Assembly (NCBI RefSeq): GCF_933775445.1
Contig: NC_065878.1
Coordinates: forward strand, 18,612,395 to 18,676,394
From: Argentina anserina
Taxonomy: Eukaryota; Streptophyta; Magnoliopsida; Rosales; Rosaceae
Length of the DNA: 64,000 nucleotides
Direction of reading: 5' to 3'
Of the stretch, positions 1-10,250 are shown piece by piece. Position 1 is the first letter of the stretch; each line of letters begins with the position of its first letter. The position numbers were made by a program, and so were the translations under genes. The notes below the pieces were generated by a model. That model saw only the letters and a list, made by a program, of their open reading frames with translations, had not been told where the DNA came from and made no database searches.

Positions 1-2457
1 TTGATTCAGTTATTAATGAATGAAGCCCATAGAAACAAAGAGAAGATGGCCACGGTTGAAAGTTCCATGAAAAACCTGCTGGCCTATTGGCATGAGAAGG
101 CCGCTAATTCTGGCGCGGCCGTCAATTTAGTTGAGTTTTTGTCAGAATCAAGACTTGAAGATGAGATCCAGATAGAAGGCCTCAGCCATGCTCCAGCCGA
201 GTTAGAAGACACTCCACCGGAGGTAGAGGATCCTAGGGAAGAGATCAATCTTGGCACACCCGAAGATCCAAAACCACTCTTTATTAGCAAACTGCTTCCC
301 AGTGAGTATAAAGAGGAGTTGGCAGCTTTACTTAGGGAGTATAAAGATTGGTTTGCTTGGGATTACCATGAGATGCCCGGTTTAGACCGGAGTGTTGTAG
401 AACATAAACTACCTTTGTATTCTGGTTGTAAACCTCATAAACAGCCATCTCGGCGATTTTCCGCCGAGGTGTAATCAGAAATAAAACATGAAATAGAACG
501 ATTACTTTATGCTGGGTTTATTCGAACTGCTAGGTATGTAGACTGGATATCTAATGTTGTTCCCGTTAGAAAGAAAAATGGAAAACTCAGGGTTTGCATT
601 GACTTTCGAGATCTAAATGCGGCAACTCCTAAAGATGAATATCACATGCCCTTAGCTGACCTTTTAGTGGATGGGGCATCTCGTCATGAAATGTTATCTT
701 TTATGGATGGTCATGCTGGTTATAATCAGATTTTTATAGCGGAAGAAGATGTTCACAAGACCCCTTTTAGATGCCCTGGCGCACTTGGAACATATGAATG
801 GATTGTCATGCCGTTCGGCCTTAAGAATGCAGGGGCTACATATCAACGTGCCATGAACATGATCTTTCATGATATCATTGGCCGTATTGTGGAAGTCTAT
901 ATTGATGATGTTGTTGTTAAATCCAGGCAACAGAATGACCATATTGCCGATTTACGACAAACCTTTGTCAGGATGCGCGCTCATCAACTCAAGATGAATC
1001 CACAAAAGTGCATTTTTGGGATTTCGGCTGGAAACTTTCTACGCTTTTTGGTTCATAAATTGGGCATTGAGGTGGATAAGAATAAGGCAAAGTCTATCAT
1101 TGATGTGCCACCACCAACAACGAAGAAGGAGCTGCAATCTTTTATAGGCAAGGTAAACTTTTTGAGACTATTCTGCAGGAAAAATCCAGCCGTTTTCTCC
1201 TTTGTTACGTCTTAAGTCAGAGGAACGATTTATTTGGAATGAGGAGCATCAGTGTGCTTTCGAGGAAATCAAACGTTACCTTACAAACCCTCCAGTACTT
1301 GTTCCACCGATTAGAGGGCGGCCGCTCAAGCTATATTTGGCCGCGGCCGCAAAGTTGATTGGTAGTTTTTTAGCGCAAGATAAAGATCAAGGGAAGGAAC
1401 GAGATGTGTACTACTTGAGTCGCATTCTAACGCCAGTAGAAGAGAGATACACTCCTGTTGAAAAGTTGTGTTTAGCGTTGTATTTCTCAGCCATTAAATT
1501 GCGACATTATATGTTGCCATCAATAGTCCTGGTTATATCCAAGACTGATTTGATTAAATACATACTTACTCGGCCGATCATTTGTGGCCGCATTGGAAAA
1601 TGGACTATGGCTCTTTCAGAGTTCACTTTCAAATATGTAGCACAAAAATCTGTAAAGGGACAAGCATTGGCTGATTTCTTGGCTCATCACCCATCTGCAG
1701 AGATGGAATCCATGGAGGAAGTTGAGATTGGATTTGTTGAAACCATGCTGAATAATTTTTGGACAATGCACTTTGATGGCTCTAGCACAGAAACGTTACC
1801 GGCGCTGGTGTTACAATTGAGTCCCCAGAAGGTGAAATATTCCCATTCGCATTTCAGTTAGATTTTCGTTGCACCAATAATTAGGCTGAATATGAGGCCC
1901 TCATTATTGGGATGGAGATGCTCCAGGAGATGGGAGCTCGGCGTGTTTTGGTACTTGGGGACTCACAGTTAGTAATTAATCAGTTGATTAAGGAATTCAA
2001 ATGCACAAGTTGGTCTTTACTACCTTACTATGTTCTAGCAGATCAACTGGCTGAGACTTTTGATAGAATCTCTTTTGTCCATGTTCCACGAAAGGAGAAT
2101 AGTGATGCTAATGAAATGGCACAGCTTGCCTCCGGTATGCACTTTCGGAAAACAGAAGCAAGTCGGATAGTTAAGGTCTTTAGAAGAACCATGCCCGCCT
2201 TACAAGATCGTGGTGTCCCTGTAGGCAGTCATTTGGTATGGAAAGCAGTCATTCCTGAGACCTTGAAGGATCCACGATATGGGAAATGGTCACCTAGATG
2301 GGAGGGGCCATTTGCGGTCGATCGAGTAATTGGTAATGGCGCGTATCATCTTCGGGACCTTGATGGCGAGCTAAACCGCATGCCCATAAATGGACAACAC
2401 TTGAAGCAGTACTATCCCACCACGTCGGAGGTGTCCGAAATCCAACACATTTTTTAA
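1..2457 (+). pseudogene. gypsy pol remnant: RT, RNase H, second RNase H, integrase tail
   Basis: The frame runs from a pre-RT linker (FAWDYHEMPGLD) through a stop at 472-474 into RT, with FRDLNAATPKDEYHMP, MPFGLKNAGATYQRAM and the catalytic YIDDVV at about 897-912. A frameshift near 1190 leads into the RT-linked RNase H (about 1202-1740). Another frameshift near 1795 and a TAG at 1882-1884 precede the second RNase H (MHFDGSST, then EYEALIIGMEML, GDSQLVINQ, and a region ending near 2140). At about 2155 the frame jumps directly to the integrase C-terminal region (KWSPRWEGPFAV and DLDGELNRMPINGQHLKQYY). The integrase zinc finger and catalytic core are absent. In the family this protein copies and integrates the element; this copy cannot. 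Confidence 0.9.
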
Positions 2458-2513
2458 GTGACACGACTTTGTGTCTAATGCACAATAGTCAATTCACTTT
2501 GGGGGGCTACTTA

Positions 2514-2585
2514 TCTTGCAACCTGATGAATCAAGAAGGCTTGACCGCACCTTGCAACCTGATGAATTAAGAAGGCTTGACCGCA
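2514..2585 (+). repeat. 36-bp tandem duplication after pol
   Basis: Two adjacent units of about 36 bp, each starting CTTGCAACCTGATGAAT and ending GGCTTGACCGCAC, differ at one base. They lie just after the pol stop and a G-rich run (about 2499-2506). Confidence 0.8.
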
Positions 2586-2734
2586 CCAAAACAATGATCG
2601 CGGTTAATATAGGGCATTACAATTTGTTGTGGCCGCGGTGGAAGCCGAAAAGCAATTTTTTTTCTCTCTTAAAAGAAATAGAAATACTAACAATAATCAT
2701 CTTTGATCCCTATGCATCCACATCTGACATATTT

Positions 2735-3420
2735 TCATGACAGGAGTTTTTCCCACATAGCCCAATCGGCTTCATACTTCTTCATGGCAGCTTCAAGTCC
2801 TTCCTTGCTTTCTATGAAGGTTTGAGTCTCTCTACCGTGTATAGAGAATAGTTTGAGTTCTTCATGATGTTCTCTATACTCTTGGTTTATGGTGTTTGAT
2901 GTTGCGGCCATACGTTCGCGGATTGCGATCACTCGACTTTCCAAATCAACCAGATCTTGGGCATCCTTTTTCAATTCGTTACGCAGTTCAGTTAGTCGTG
3001 CGGCTCGTGTAGACTGGTGCTCGACGATCCGCCCATACTATTCTCAAGAGCGTGGCCAGTGTCCCACTCGTCTAAAGCATGTGTGAAGGCAACCACATTG
3101 GCGTCTGTGATTTCAAGATGGTCCTTAATCTGTTGTACGTGCTCATGGCTGAAGTGATTTTCTGAGATCAAGAATTTCATATCTTGTTTGAAGCACACAT
3201 AGAGGCCTTTTTCAACCATGGTTATCAAAGGCGTATTACAATGAGTGGTCACAAATTGGGTTGCTTTTGTTCGCCGGCCATTGTGAATGTCCTTTTCGGT
3301 TGTTTCAATTTGTCCAGCAAGTTCATCAAAGAAAGCCATGGTTTCAGCAGATAGGATTGATGCAGCAGTTTCTTGTTGCGGACTTGGTGTCTTGCCTAGG
3401 TGATAAGTCTCCATCAACAT
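2735..3420 (-). pseudogene. C-terminal part of the antisense retroelement ORF, frameshifted
   Basis: Two overlapping minus-strand reading frames make one C-terminal region. The first (3420 to about 3030) encodes an alpha-helical segment with SAETMAFFDELAGQIETTEK. The second (about 3035 to 2735) continues with a heptad-like coiled coil (TELRNELKKDAQDL, ending EADWAMWEKLL). The frames differ by one base near 3030-3040, so the copy is probably frameshifted. An AG immediately before the ATG at 3420 could be a splice acceptor joining this block to the mobile-domain ORF upstream (3655-5565), with the spacer 3421-3654 as an intron. That splice is inferred. The exact function is unknown. Confidence 0.5.
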
Positions 3421-3489
3421 CTACAGATTGACGTCAAATGAGTTATTTCAAGGAACAAAGCAATATACATAACATAACCACAACAAACT

Positions 3490-3610
3490 ATTGGCCGCAG
3501 TAGTTAGAGGGTCGGCTGCGGCTAATTATTGGCTACGGTGGCTAAGTGGATGACTGCGGTTAAGAGTTGGCCACATGAAGAGGGTTATGTTGGCTGCGGT
3601 GACTAAAATT
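3490..3610. repeat. degenerate GGCYGCGG short repeats
   Basis: Several loosely repeated units of about 20-30 bp (TTGGCCGCAG, CGGCTGCGGCTAA, TTGGCTACGGTGGCTAA, TTGGCTGCGGTGACTAA) occupy the spacer between the two antisense blocks. Similar GGCAGCC or CCGCGG units recur at 5660-5830 and 6055-6130, so this is an element-specific low-complexity feature. Confidence 0.5.
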
Positions 3611-3654
3611 TTAACGACCAGTGCACAATAAAGGTACACAACATACAATATCAA

Positions 3655-5565
3655 CTAAATGATCACATGTTGATCTTCGGGGAACGAATGAGCAGATTTT
3701 TCAATAGGAACACTATTTACGCTGTCATCAAAAACCTCCACATCTGCATCATCAAGCGCCAACTCTAGGGTATGGCTACTACCATTATCTGAACTAGCTT
3801 GCGATGCCTTATCAGCAGTTTCTCGAGTATTCAATGAACTTTGTCGATCTGATGCATGCGGCTCAAGGCACTTGTTAGCATTAGTTCTTTTTCTTTTTTG
3901 GCCGCTATATTTCTGAAGGATGCCGCCAAGCCCTCGAGTAATCCGTGATGTGAATATATCCTTAACTTCCATGTCGACAAACCTCGTGGAATAATCTGAC
4001 CACCAGGAGACAAAGATAGGAGTTGCCGTGGGACTTGATTGAAAATTTTCCATCTGGAAACTACTGAGACGGTCATGGTAGTATCGTGAGATTGAGCTGC
4101 ACATATCTATGATTTTGACTTTTGAACGCCATGAGCACAAAAGATTGAGTGAAGTGTTGTAGAAAACGGGGCAGTTCTGGACCAATCCAAATTGACGTGC
4201 AAAAGAGTTTGGGAGGTAAACTTCTACGCCTAGTTTGCAATGTGGAGTGAGTGTTAGGCCATAATGCAAGTCTCGGGAGATGAGGAAACTACCCCACGTT
4301 GCTCTCCAATTATCTCTAACGACCTCTTGCCCCAATCCTTTGTTGACCGCAAAGAAAATCTTTTTCCATTGACTATAGCAAACATGGAAATTTCTGAAGT
4401 TTTTAAGTGTGTAAAACATGGAAAAACACTCCTCCAAAGGCATATGGGAAGATGGCAGAGCCATGATTTGGCGGCCAAGGAACATCACATTGTCTGTAGT
4501 TAGTTTTTCTGATGACAACTGAGGGAAGTAAGCTCGCAGCCAGAGTTGAAACATCCACAATGGCCCGCCTTGGTTGAGATCCATTTTGTTGGTCACAATA
4601 TCATGCAGGTTCCTGTACAAATAAGCAAGAACAAATGGACCAAGTGCAAGTTGGGTACCTGAGGCAAGCTCTTCAGCTAACATTGCAAAATCAGGAGGAC
4701 ATTGGCGAGCTTTGACGCAAAACACATATTTGCATAACCAGTAGTACAGGAACGCATGGTGCTCGTTCTCTGTGACAAGGTTGGGGTCGGTGGCCGCATA
4801 ATTGCGGTACAAAGTGCCGTAATTGCGTGATCGCTTTGATAATTTCAAAGCCTCGGTTTTTGCTTCCATTGCTTCTCCATTCTGGGCATTTCCTCGGTCG
4901 GTTTTTGCAGGAAGTAAATTATCTCTGAAGGTAGTTTTGAAATTGTGATTTGCACTAATCTCAACCCCAGTGGGTTTGAAACCAAAAAAGGTGCACATGT
5001 CCATGATGGATGGACTCATAGGACCCAACGGCAAATTCATTGTATTAGTAGCCGCATACCAAAAACTTAAAGCGGCACCTAATATGGGTTTTTCAGTGAG
5101 GATTTCTTTCTCGGTGAGTTTAATGGCGTCGTAGATACCAACTGCTCGCCAATGATCACCGTACAAATGCTCCATTCTCGGAACCCACACTACCCATTCA
5201 GCTGTAAGGGTCGGCCAACCTTCAGGCTTGTAGCATGACCAAGATTTCCAGTCGTGTTGAGTAAAATGGCTAGAGAAATCTGCTTGATACTTACACAAGA
5301 CGTCAGTGATTTTTTGGGGTGTGCCATCAGGGAAAGAAGGGCCTAAAGAAATCGGAGTTGGGGTTTGACCGATTAATGGTTGAATCTCGTCATCTCGAAT
5401 TTTCGCCAACACATCTGAGATAGCTTTGCTATATTTGCTAGAGAATCTGAGTTCTGGTTCACCCATTGGTGTAGAGCTATGAGATAATCGGTGTGTTTGG
5501 CCGGGTATATATGCGTTTAAAGTTGAATCCCTATCAAATAAGGATTTGATAAGATTTGCATGCAT
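3655..5565 (-). CDS. antisense ORF with aminotransferase-like plant mobile domain
   Basis: An uninterrupted 636-residue minus-strand ORF lies inside the gypsy element, opposite to pol. It shows hallmarks of the plant mobile domain (PMD) family: WVVWVPRMEHLYGDHW at about residues 125-140, then ALSFWYAATNTMNLPLGPMS followed by a hydrophobic helix (residues about 170-200), and GGPLWMFQLWLRAYFP at about residues 340-355. The C-terminal 80 residues are acidic and serine-rich with a basic KRKRTNANK patch. PMDs occur in host genes (MAIN and MAIL1 of Arabidopsis) and, captured, in transposable elements; antisense extra ORFs are reported for Tat elements. It is open while the adjacent pol is broken. 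Its role in the element is unknown. Start at 5565 is the first ATG of the frame. Confidence 0.75.
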   Translation of the reverse strand: MHANLIKSLFDRDSTLNAYIPGQTHRLSHSSTPMGEPELRFSSKYSKAISDVLAKIRDDEIQPLIGQTPTPISLGPSFPDGTPQKITDVLCKYQADFSSHFTQHDWKSWSCYKPEGWPTLTAEWVVWVPRMEHLYGDHWRAVGIYDAIKLTEKEILTEKPILGAALSFWYAATNTMNLPLGPMSPSIMDMCTFFGFKPTGVEISANHNFKTTFRDNLLPAKTDRGNAQNGEAMEAKTEALKLSKRSRNYGTLYRNYAATDPNLVTENEHHAFLYYWLCKYVFCVKARQCPPDFAMLAEELASGTQLALGPFVLAYLYRNLHDIVTNKMDLNQGGPLWMFQLWLRAYFPQLSSEKLTTDNVMFLGRQIMALPSSHMPLEECFSMFYTLKNFRNFHVCYSQWKKIFFAVNKGLGQEVVRDNWRATWGSFLISRDLHYGLTLTPHCKLGVEVYLPNSFARQFGLVQNCPVFYNTSLNLLCSWRSKVKIIDMCSSISRYYHDRLSSFQMENFQSSPTATPIFVSWWSDYSTRFVDMEVKDIFTSRITRGLGGILQKYSGQKRKRTNANKCLEPHASDRQSSLNTRETADKASQASSDNGSSHTLELALDDADVEVFDDSVNSVPIEKSAHSFPEDQHVII

Positions 5566-5599
5566 GAAGAATTTGTGTTCTAAAAGGAAAGCATCACGT

Positions 5600-6013
5600 G
5601 TGATCTAATGGATAGGAATTAATTTGATTTCATGTCAAATACACCCTTGGTTTTCCTATATACATGGCAGCCATAATTAAATATTAGAGCATGGTATTGA
5701 GGGTGGCAGCCATAACTCCATTGAGTCGGCAGACGGCAGCCATAATCGTTTTTATCATTGGCAGCCGTGTTTGGGCACTTAAATATATATTTGGCAACCA
5801 GGGTTTTATTAATCATAGGTAGCCAAATATTTGAACTTAATTAAACTTGGTTCTGTAACTACGTGTTACAACTCTACAATTGAGGAGGTTTAAAGTTTTG
5901 TACCATGTCTTGACATGAAAGCTTGTGGCATGTGCCAAATTAGTCTTTTGAAATAATCCTAATCCCTTGACCATTCGGCACTTACGCCGAAGCATAAGGA
6001 ACTGTGGGGGCTC
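5600..6013. other. pre-LTR spacer with GGCAGCC motifs and polypurine tract
   Basis: The region holds repeated GGCAGCCATAA or GGCAGCCGTG units at about 5665-5770 and no gene that I can support. It ends in a short G-rich tract (TGTGGGGGCTC, 6003-6013) directly before the LTR, which fits a plus-strand priming polypurine tract. Confidence 0.5.
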
Positions 6014-6962
6014 TGTTTGAATCCCTATTTGGCACAGCCTATGTGGCATGACAACTAAGCCGAGCCCGCAGTAATTACTAAAGTTACCGCGGTCATGATA
6101 TTTCTGCGGCCACGATATTACCATGGCCATTGTGATTTATGTCGGTTTAGACTTTAGCTTGATCAAAGGTACGAGGCATTGTCAGTTTTGATAAATTGAC
6201 CGCGTCTTAATGATGGAGCAATCAGAGGTGAAGACGTTACAATTCGTTGCCAAGATTTTGGTTCTTAGCTTCAATAGGAATTCGTATCTCTTGTGAATCA
6301 TCATCAATTAGGATTCATTTGTAATAAATCTCTGACAATTAGTGTCAAGATTTCATTTATTGTTCTTTATGTAGTTTTGCTATAAAATGGACCGTAGGCA
6401 TCATTGTTAGAGGTCCTCGACCAAACGCTCAACGAGGCTACACTGTTTTTCTTATCAATACAATTCTACAATTCACAACACACCAGTCTCTTTTCAATTT
6501 CCAAGTTTACTTCATCGTTTTCTTTACTGGTATTTATCTTTCTGCACTTTTCTATATCGTTCTTTATCATATTGTTCTTTACGTTCTTACTTTATATTTC
6601 CCCGTATTTTCTTTATATTGCTTACATTAAGTATTAAGAAAATCACAAAGAACCACAATCACCATCACATTCACAACATCCACCCGTACCACACAACACT
6701 AAGATCGTGGCTAGCTAGCCGATCCGTGTTAAAGTCCTTGTATCAAGGCATTGAGAACCCCGCGGCCGAGAGTGATCCTTCCTCGGCCCACAATCATTTG
6801 ATTACAAGTTAGATCCGCGCAAACAACAACTTTGAAACCTCGCTTGGCCCCTTGGCCGCGAGTTGGCACGCCTTAGCACACATCACAAGCCAGAAGGACA
6901 CGTGGAAGCCAAAGAGGACCCCGGCCTATTGACACGCGGCCGGGACGATTTTTGAGCCAACA
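6014..6962 (+). repeat. 3' LTR of the gypsy element
   Basis: The 949-bp segment starts TGTTTGAATCC right after the polypurine tract and ends GAGCCAACA, so it has TG..CA ends. A TATA box sits at 6381-6386, followed by a short 5'UTR-like stretch and a T-rich region. No second copy is in the window because the 5' LTR is outside it, so boundaries are inferred from the ends and the abrupt switch to copia sequence at 6963. Confidence 0.7.
6381..6386 (+). promoter_or_regulatory. TATA box of the gypsy LTR
   Basis: TATAAA in the context TTGCTATAAAATGG, within the LTR. It is the likely core promoter for the element's transcript. Confidence 0.55.
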
Positions 6963-6984
6963 GAGGGGCAGTTGTGTTGTAAGT

Positions 6985-9516
6985 TTATGGTACCTGAATC
7001 TCTGGAGTGACAACATCCGGTGGTGCCTGTGTAGCTGACACATTGGTAATCTCAACGGAACCTGTTACCATATCGACTGGCTCACTCATCTCCCCCTCTC
7101 CATGATACAGCTCTTCAAAATATGAATTCTCCTCCTGAAGAGCAGTATCAGAAGAGGTAAAATAACACATGTCCTAAAAAAAGTAATATCCATAGTGGCA
7201 TAGTACTTCCGGGTAGGGGGATGATAGCACCGGTACCCTTTCTGATGTCCTTCGTACCCAACAAACACACATTTAACTGCTCGGACATCCAACTTAGACC
7301 ACTGATGTTGTGGAAGATGAACAAAAGCAACACAACCGAAAACACAGGCATGAAAATTATGAAAAGAGGGTAATGAGACATGAGATGCAAGCACCTCATT
7401 GGGAACTTTCCCCTGAAGGACACGAGATGGATGACGATTAATGAGGTGGGCAGAAGTAATGACAGCATAACCCCAAAGGTATTTAGGCATGTGGGCACTA
7501 AAAAGAAGACACCGAGCCATATCAAGTAAAGACAATTTTTCTTTCAGAAACCCCATTTTTCTCAGGTGTGTAAGGACACGTTGTTTGATGAACAATTCCG
7601 TGTGTGTTAAAGAACTCCTGAAAGACATGATTCACATATTCCCCCCCCCCCATTATTAGAACGAATAACTCGAATGGTAGTATTATATTGTGTGTGGACA
7701 GAGGTATGGAAGGCACGAAAAGCTGGAAAAACTTCATCTTTATTTTTAAGAAGAACAATCCATGAAAGACGTGTGCAATCATCAATAAATGACACAAAAT
7801 ACCGCATTCATGACACAGTAGACTCTTTAGAGGATCCCCAAACATCAGAATGAATTAATTCAAAATGAATAATACTTTTAGTAGTAGTACTAGGGAAATA
7901 AGTAGATCGATGACTCTTGCCCAAAACACATGTCTCACAACATAAAAAGACTCGTCCACAAGAATAAACAAAGTAGGCATGGATTTTTTCATAACACTAA
8001 AAGATGGATGTCCTAAGCGACGATGCCATAACCAAACTTCACTTAGCTTGTCAGAAGTAGAGAGCAAAGCGGTCCGAGACTGTTCTCCTGGTTTTTCCCC
8101 TACGTATGTCAGATCCAGATGAAACAACCGGCCCCTCAGATACCCCCGACCAATTACCCTTCCGGTGAAAAGATCCTAAAATATCACATACGTAGGAAAA
8201 AAGGTCATAGAGCACTGAGCATCAGCGTTCAATTGAGGAACATATATCAAATAATGAGATAAAGCAGGTACATATAACACATTGTGAAGCTCTATTGTGG
8301 GAGTAATACGAACTTCCTTTTCCCTAATACGGGAAATGCCTCACCATTAGCATTAGTAACAAATGGTACTGGTGGAGGAGATAATACGGTAAAATAAGAT
8401 TGGTCATAAGTCATATGATCAGACGCACCAGAATCAATAATCCATGTATCAAAACCAACAAAGTTAGAAATATTTAAAGCCATACCAATTTTGCCACGAC
8501 CAGCTATGGATGCGGTAGGTATTGCTCCTCCTGCTGTATGATGATCATGCCCAACCACACCAAAGATATCTGGTTCTGGAACTAATTGAACAACTGCTTT
8601 TGCCTGGGGACGAGAATTAGGCCTCTTAGGCCTAAGGTGTGGATACAATTTCCAACAGGTCACACGAGCATGGTTAGTATCATGGCAATAAGAGCAAGGA
8701 GGGCGGTGCTGATTCCCGAAGCCTGGTGGTGGTCCTTGTCGATGAAGTGGAGCTGAAGTTGCTTGCGGAAGGGGTGGTGCCGGAGATCTAGAATGAATAG
8801 TAAGACTGGAAATGATAGCCGGTGTCAGAAGAATACTTCTCATGCTGAGACTCATCCTTTCAGATATAGGTGAAAGCGGTGAGGAGGCTAGGTGGTTTGG
8901 TCATTCGGAGCAATTCGCTTTTCGTACTGGTATGCTTTGTATCAAGACCTTTCAGGAAATGGTTAACTCGCTTAAGCTCCTTCTCCTTTTGGTACCAAAC
9001 AATATCCTCTTGATTTTTGATCATGCAAGGACGTTTCACACCAATCTCAGCCCAAATATTATTCAGTTTGGTGAAATAGTGCGTCACCGGTTGCCCATCT
9101 TGGTGTAATGACAAAGTTGTGCACATTAACTCATGAACCTGTATGAAATCAGAGTCATTAGTATATAAGCCGGCCAGTGTCTCCCATATTGCCTGCGCAG
9201 TGGCACATGCTTCCACCATATCAACTATCTCATCATTCATAGCTTTCCACAAGATGGACATGACAAGACCATCGTCGTCGTCCCATTTATTGTAGGCAAC
9301 AATATCCTCAGGACTAGGAGCTTTAGTGACGCCGGTGACATGCCCCATCTTGTGCATGCCGCAAAGATGAGCAGCCAAAAGTCGTTTCCATTTACGGAAA
9401 TTGGTTCCGTTGAGTTTGGCGCCCCCAAATGAACCACTGTCAGAACCCTTGACAGATTCTTCGAATGTCAGAACATCAGGGATATGAGAACCCTCTGCTT
9501 CGTGTCTAGAACCCAT
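6985..9516 (-). pseudogene. copia gag-protease-integrase polyprotein, broken
   Basis: The gag starts at ATG 9516 (MGSRHEAEGS) and carries the UBN2-type segment (KLNGTNFRKWKRLLAAHL, YFTKLNNIWAE). A zinc knuckle CSYCHDTNHARVTC lies near 8685, the protease motif IIDSGASDHM near 8420, the pre-integrase LWHRRLGHPS near 8030, and integrase parts FIDDCTRLSW (near 7785), GVSERK and FGCVAFVH. Several frame changes break it. One coincides with an 11-base C run (7641-7651), where the usual integrase DNGGEY motif reads NNGGGG and then shifts frame. The metal-binding Asp is therefore also changed to Asn in this reading. No RT is present. Confidence 0.88.
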
Positions 9517-9639
9517 TAAAAAAGAAACAATGTAAAAAGCAGGGATTAGGCAGGAACAAAAGCACAAAAAACGGAGAAGAATCTGTCTCCGGTGCACTTG
9601 CACTGTCAATGAATATGCACTAATAGAAAAAGCTGCTGA

Positions 9640-9900
9640 ATCTGGCCGGGCCGGGTTAGGTCGGATCGAGAGGACCGAATCGGGTCGGGTCGAGTTGACC
9701 GGGTCAGGTCGGGTTGAGTTGACCGGGTCGGGTGGAGTTGATCGGGTCGGGTTGAGTTAACCGGGTCGGGTCGCGTCGAATCTGGGCTGGGCCGGGCCGA
9801 GTCAGAGCGAAAGGAAGCCGGGTCGGGCGGGGCGGAGAGAGGCCGACTCGAGACAAAAAAGAACGGCGACCGGAGAGAAGCAACGCCGGAAGAGCGGTCA
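9640..9900. repeat. CGGGTCGGGT-type GC-rich repeats in copia leader
   Basis: Degenerate units of CGGGTCGGGT plus (C/T)GAGTTGAC are repeated from about 9650 to 9810, then the sequence stays GC-rich to 10080. It lies between the primer-binding site and gag of the minus-strand copia element, that is, in its untranslated leader. ORFs across it are low-complexity artefacts. Confidence 0.6.
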
Positions 9901-10099
9901 AGCTACGTCAGAGAGCAGCAGCGCCAGAGGAGACTGCGGGTCGAGCAGGGGCGGTCGGCGACGTTAGGGGGGCAGGGAGGAGGGACGGTGATGTTGAGGA
10001 GCGCCGGAGGGCAGCGGGGCGGAGCCGGACGGGAGGAGGCAGCGGTGAGCAGCGGGCGGTGACCGGCCGGAAAAAAGAGAGAAAAAACTGAGAAAATCG

Positions 10100-10111
10100 G
10101 CTCTGATACCA
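10100..10111 (-). other. primer-binding site (tRNA-iMet type)
   Basis: GCTCTGATACCA on the plus strand is TGGTATCAGAGC on the minus strand, the common plant copia primer-binding site complementary to the 3' end of initiator tRNA-Met. It fixes the orientation and 5' end of the element. Confidence 0.85.
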
Positions 10112-10114
10112 AGT

Positions 10115-10250
10115 TGAAATAAATTGCTTGTAATTGCTTGATAAATTCATACACAAATTAATCATTTATATAGCCTAATCTAATACTAATTACTCTGTGA
10201 TTCACGTCGACATCATTCATAATCGTGACGCTTAAACTGGTCGGTAAAGG
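10115..10250 (-). repeat. remnant of the copia 5' LTR
   Basis: A TG three bases outside the primer-binding site marks the inner LTR edge. A TATA-like ATATAAATGATT in minus orientation lies near 10160-10173. The outer edge is not visible because the partner LTR is not in the window; 10250 is a guess. Confidence 0.4.

Larger units (their letters stand above)
1..6962 (+). mobile_element. Ty3/gypsy retrotransposon, Tat-like, left part outside window
   Basis: The order on the plus strand is the protease/RT linker, RT, RNase H, a second RNase H, the integrase C-terminus, an antisense ORF block, a polypurine tract and a 3' LTR. Two successive RNase H domains plus an extra antisense ORF between pol and the 3' LTR are known marks of the plant Tat lineage (Ogre, Retand and relatives). 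The 5' LTR and gag lie to the left of the window. The element is dead: its pol has stops, frameshifts and a deletion of most of the integrase. The last base of the LTR directly abuts a minus-strand copia fragment, so this element probably inserted into that copia element. Confidence 0.85.
6963..10250 (-). mobile_element. Ty1/copia element, 5' half only, interrupted by the gypsy insertion
   Basis: Reading leftwards on the minus strand: LTR remnant, primer-binding site (10100-10111), GC-rich leader, gag, zinc knuckle, protease, pre-integrase and integrase. The copy ends in the integrase/RT hinge exactly at the outer end of the gypsy LTR. RT, RNase H and the 3' LTR should lie beyond the left end of the gypsy element. 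Confidence 0.85.

Noticed and set aside
4264..4503. Plus-strand ORF inside the antisense mobile-domain gene
   Set aside because: It is a shadow of the 636-residue minus-strand frame.
9704..10165. ORFs of 65-85 residues over the copia leader
   Set aside because: Pro/Arg-rich low-complexity frames over GC-rich repeats between primer site and gag.
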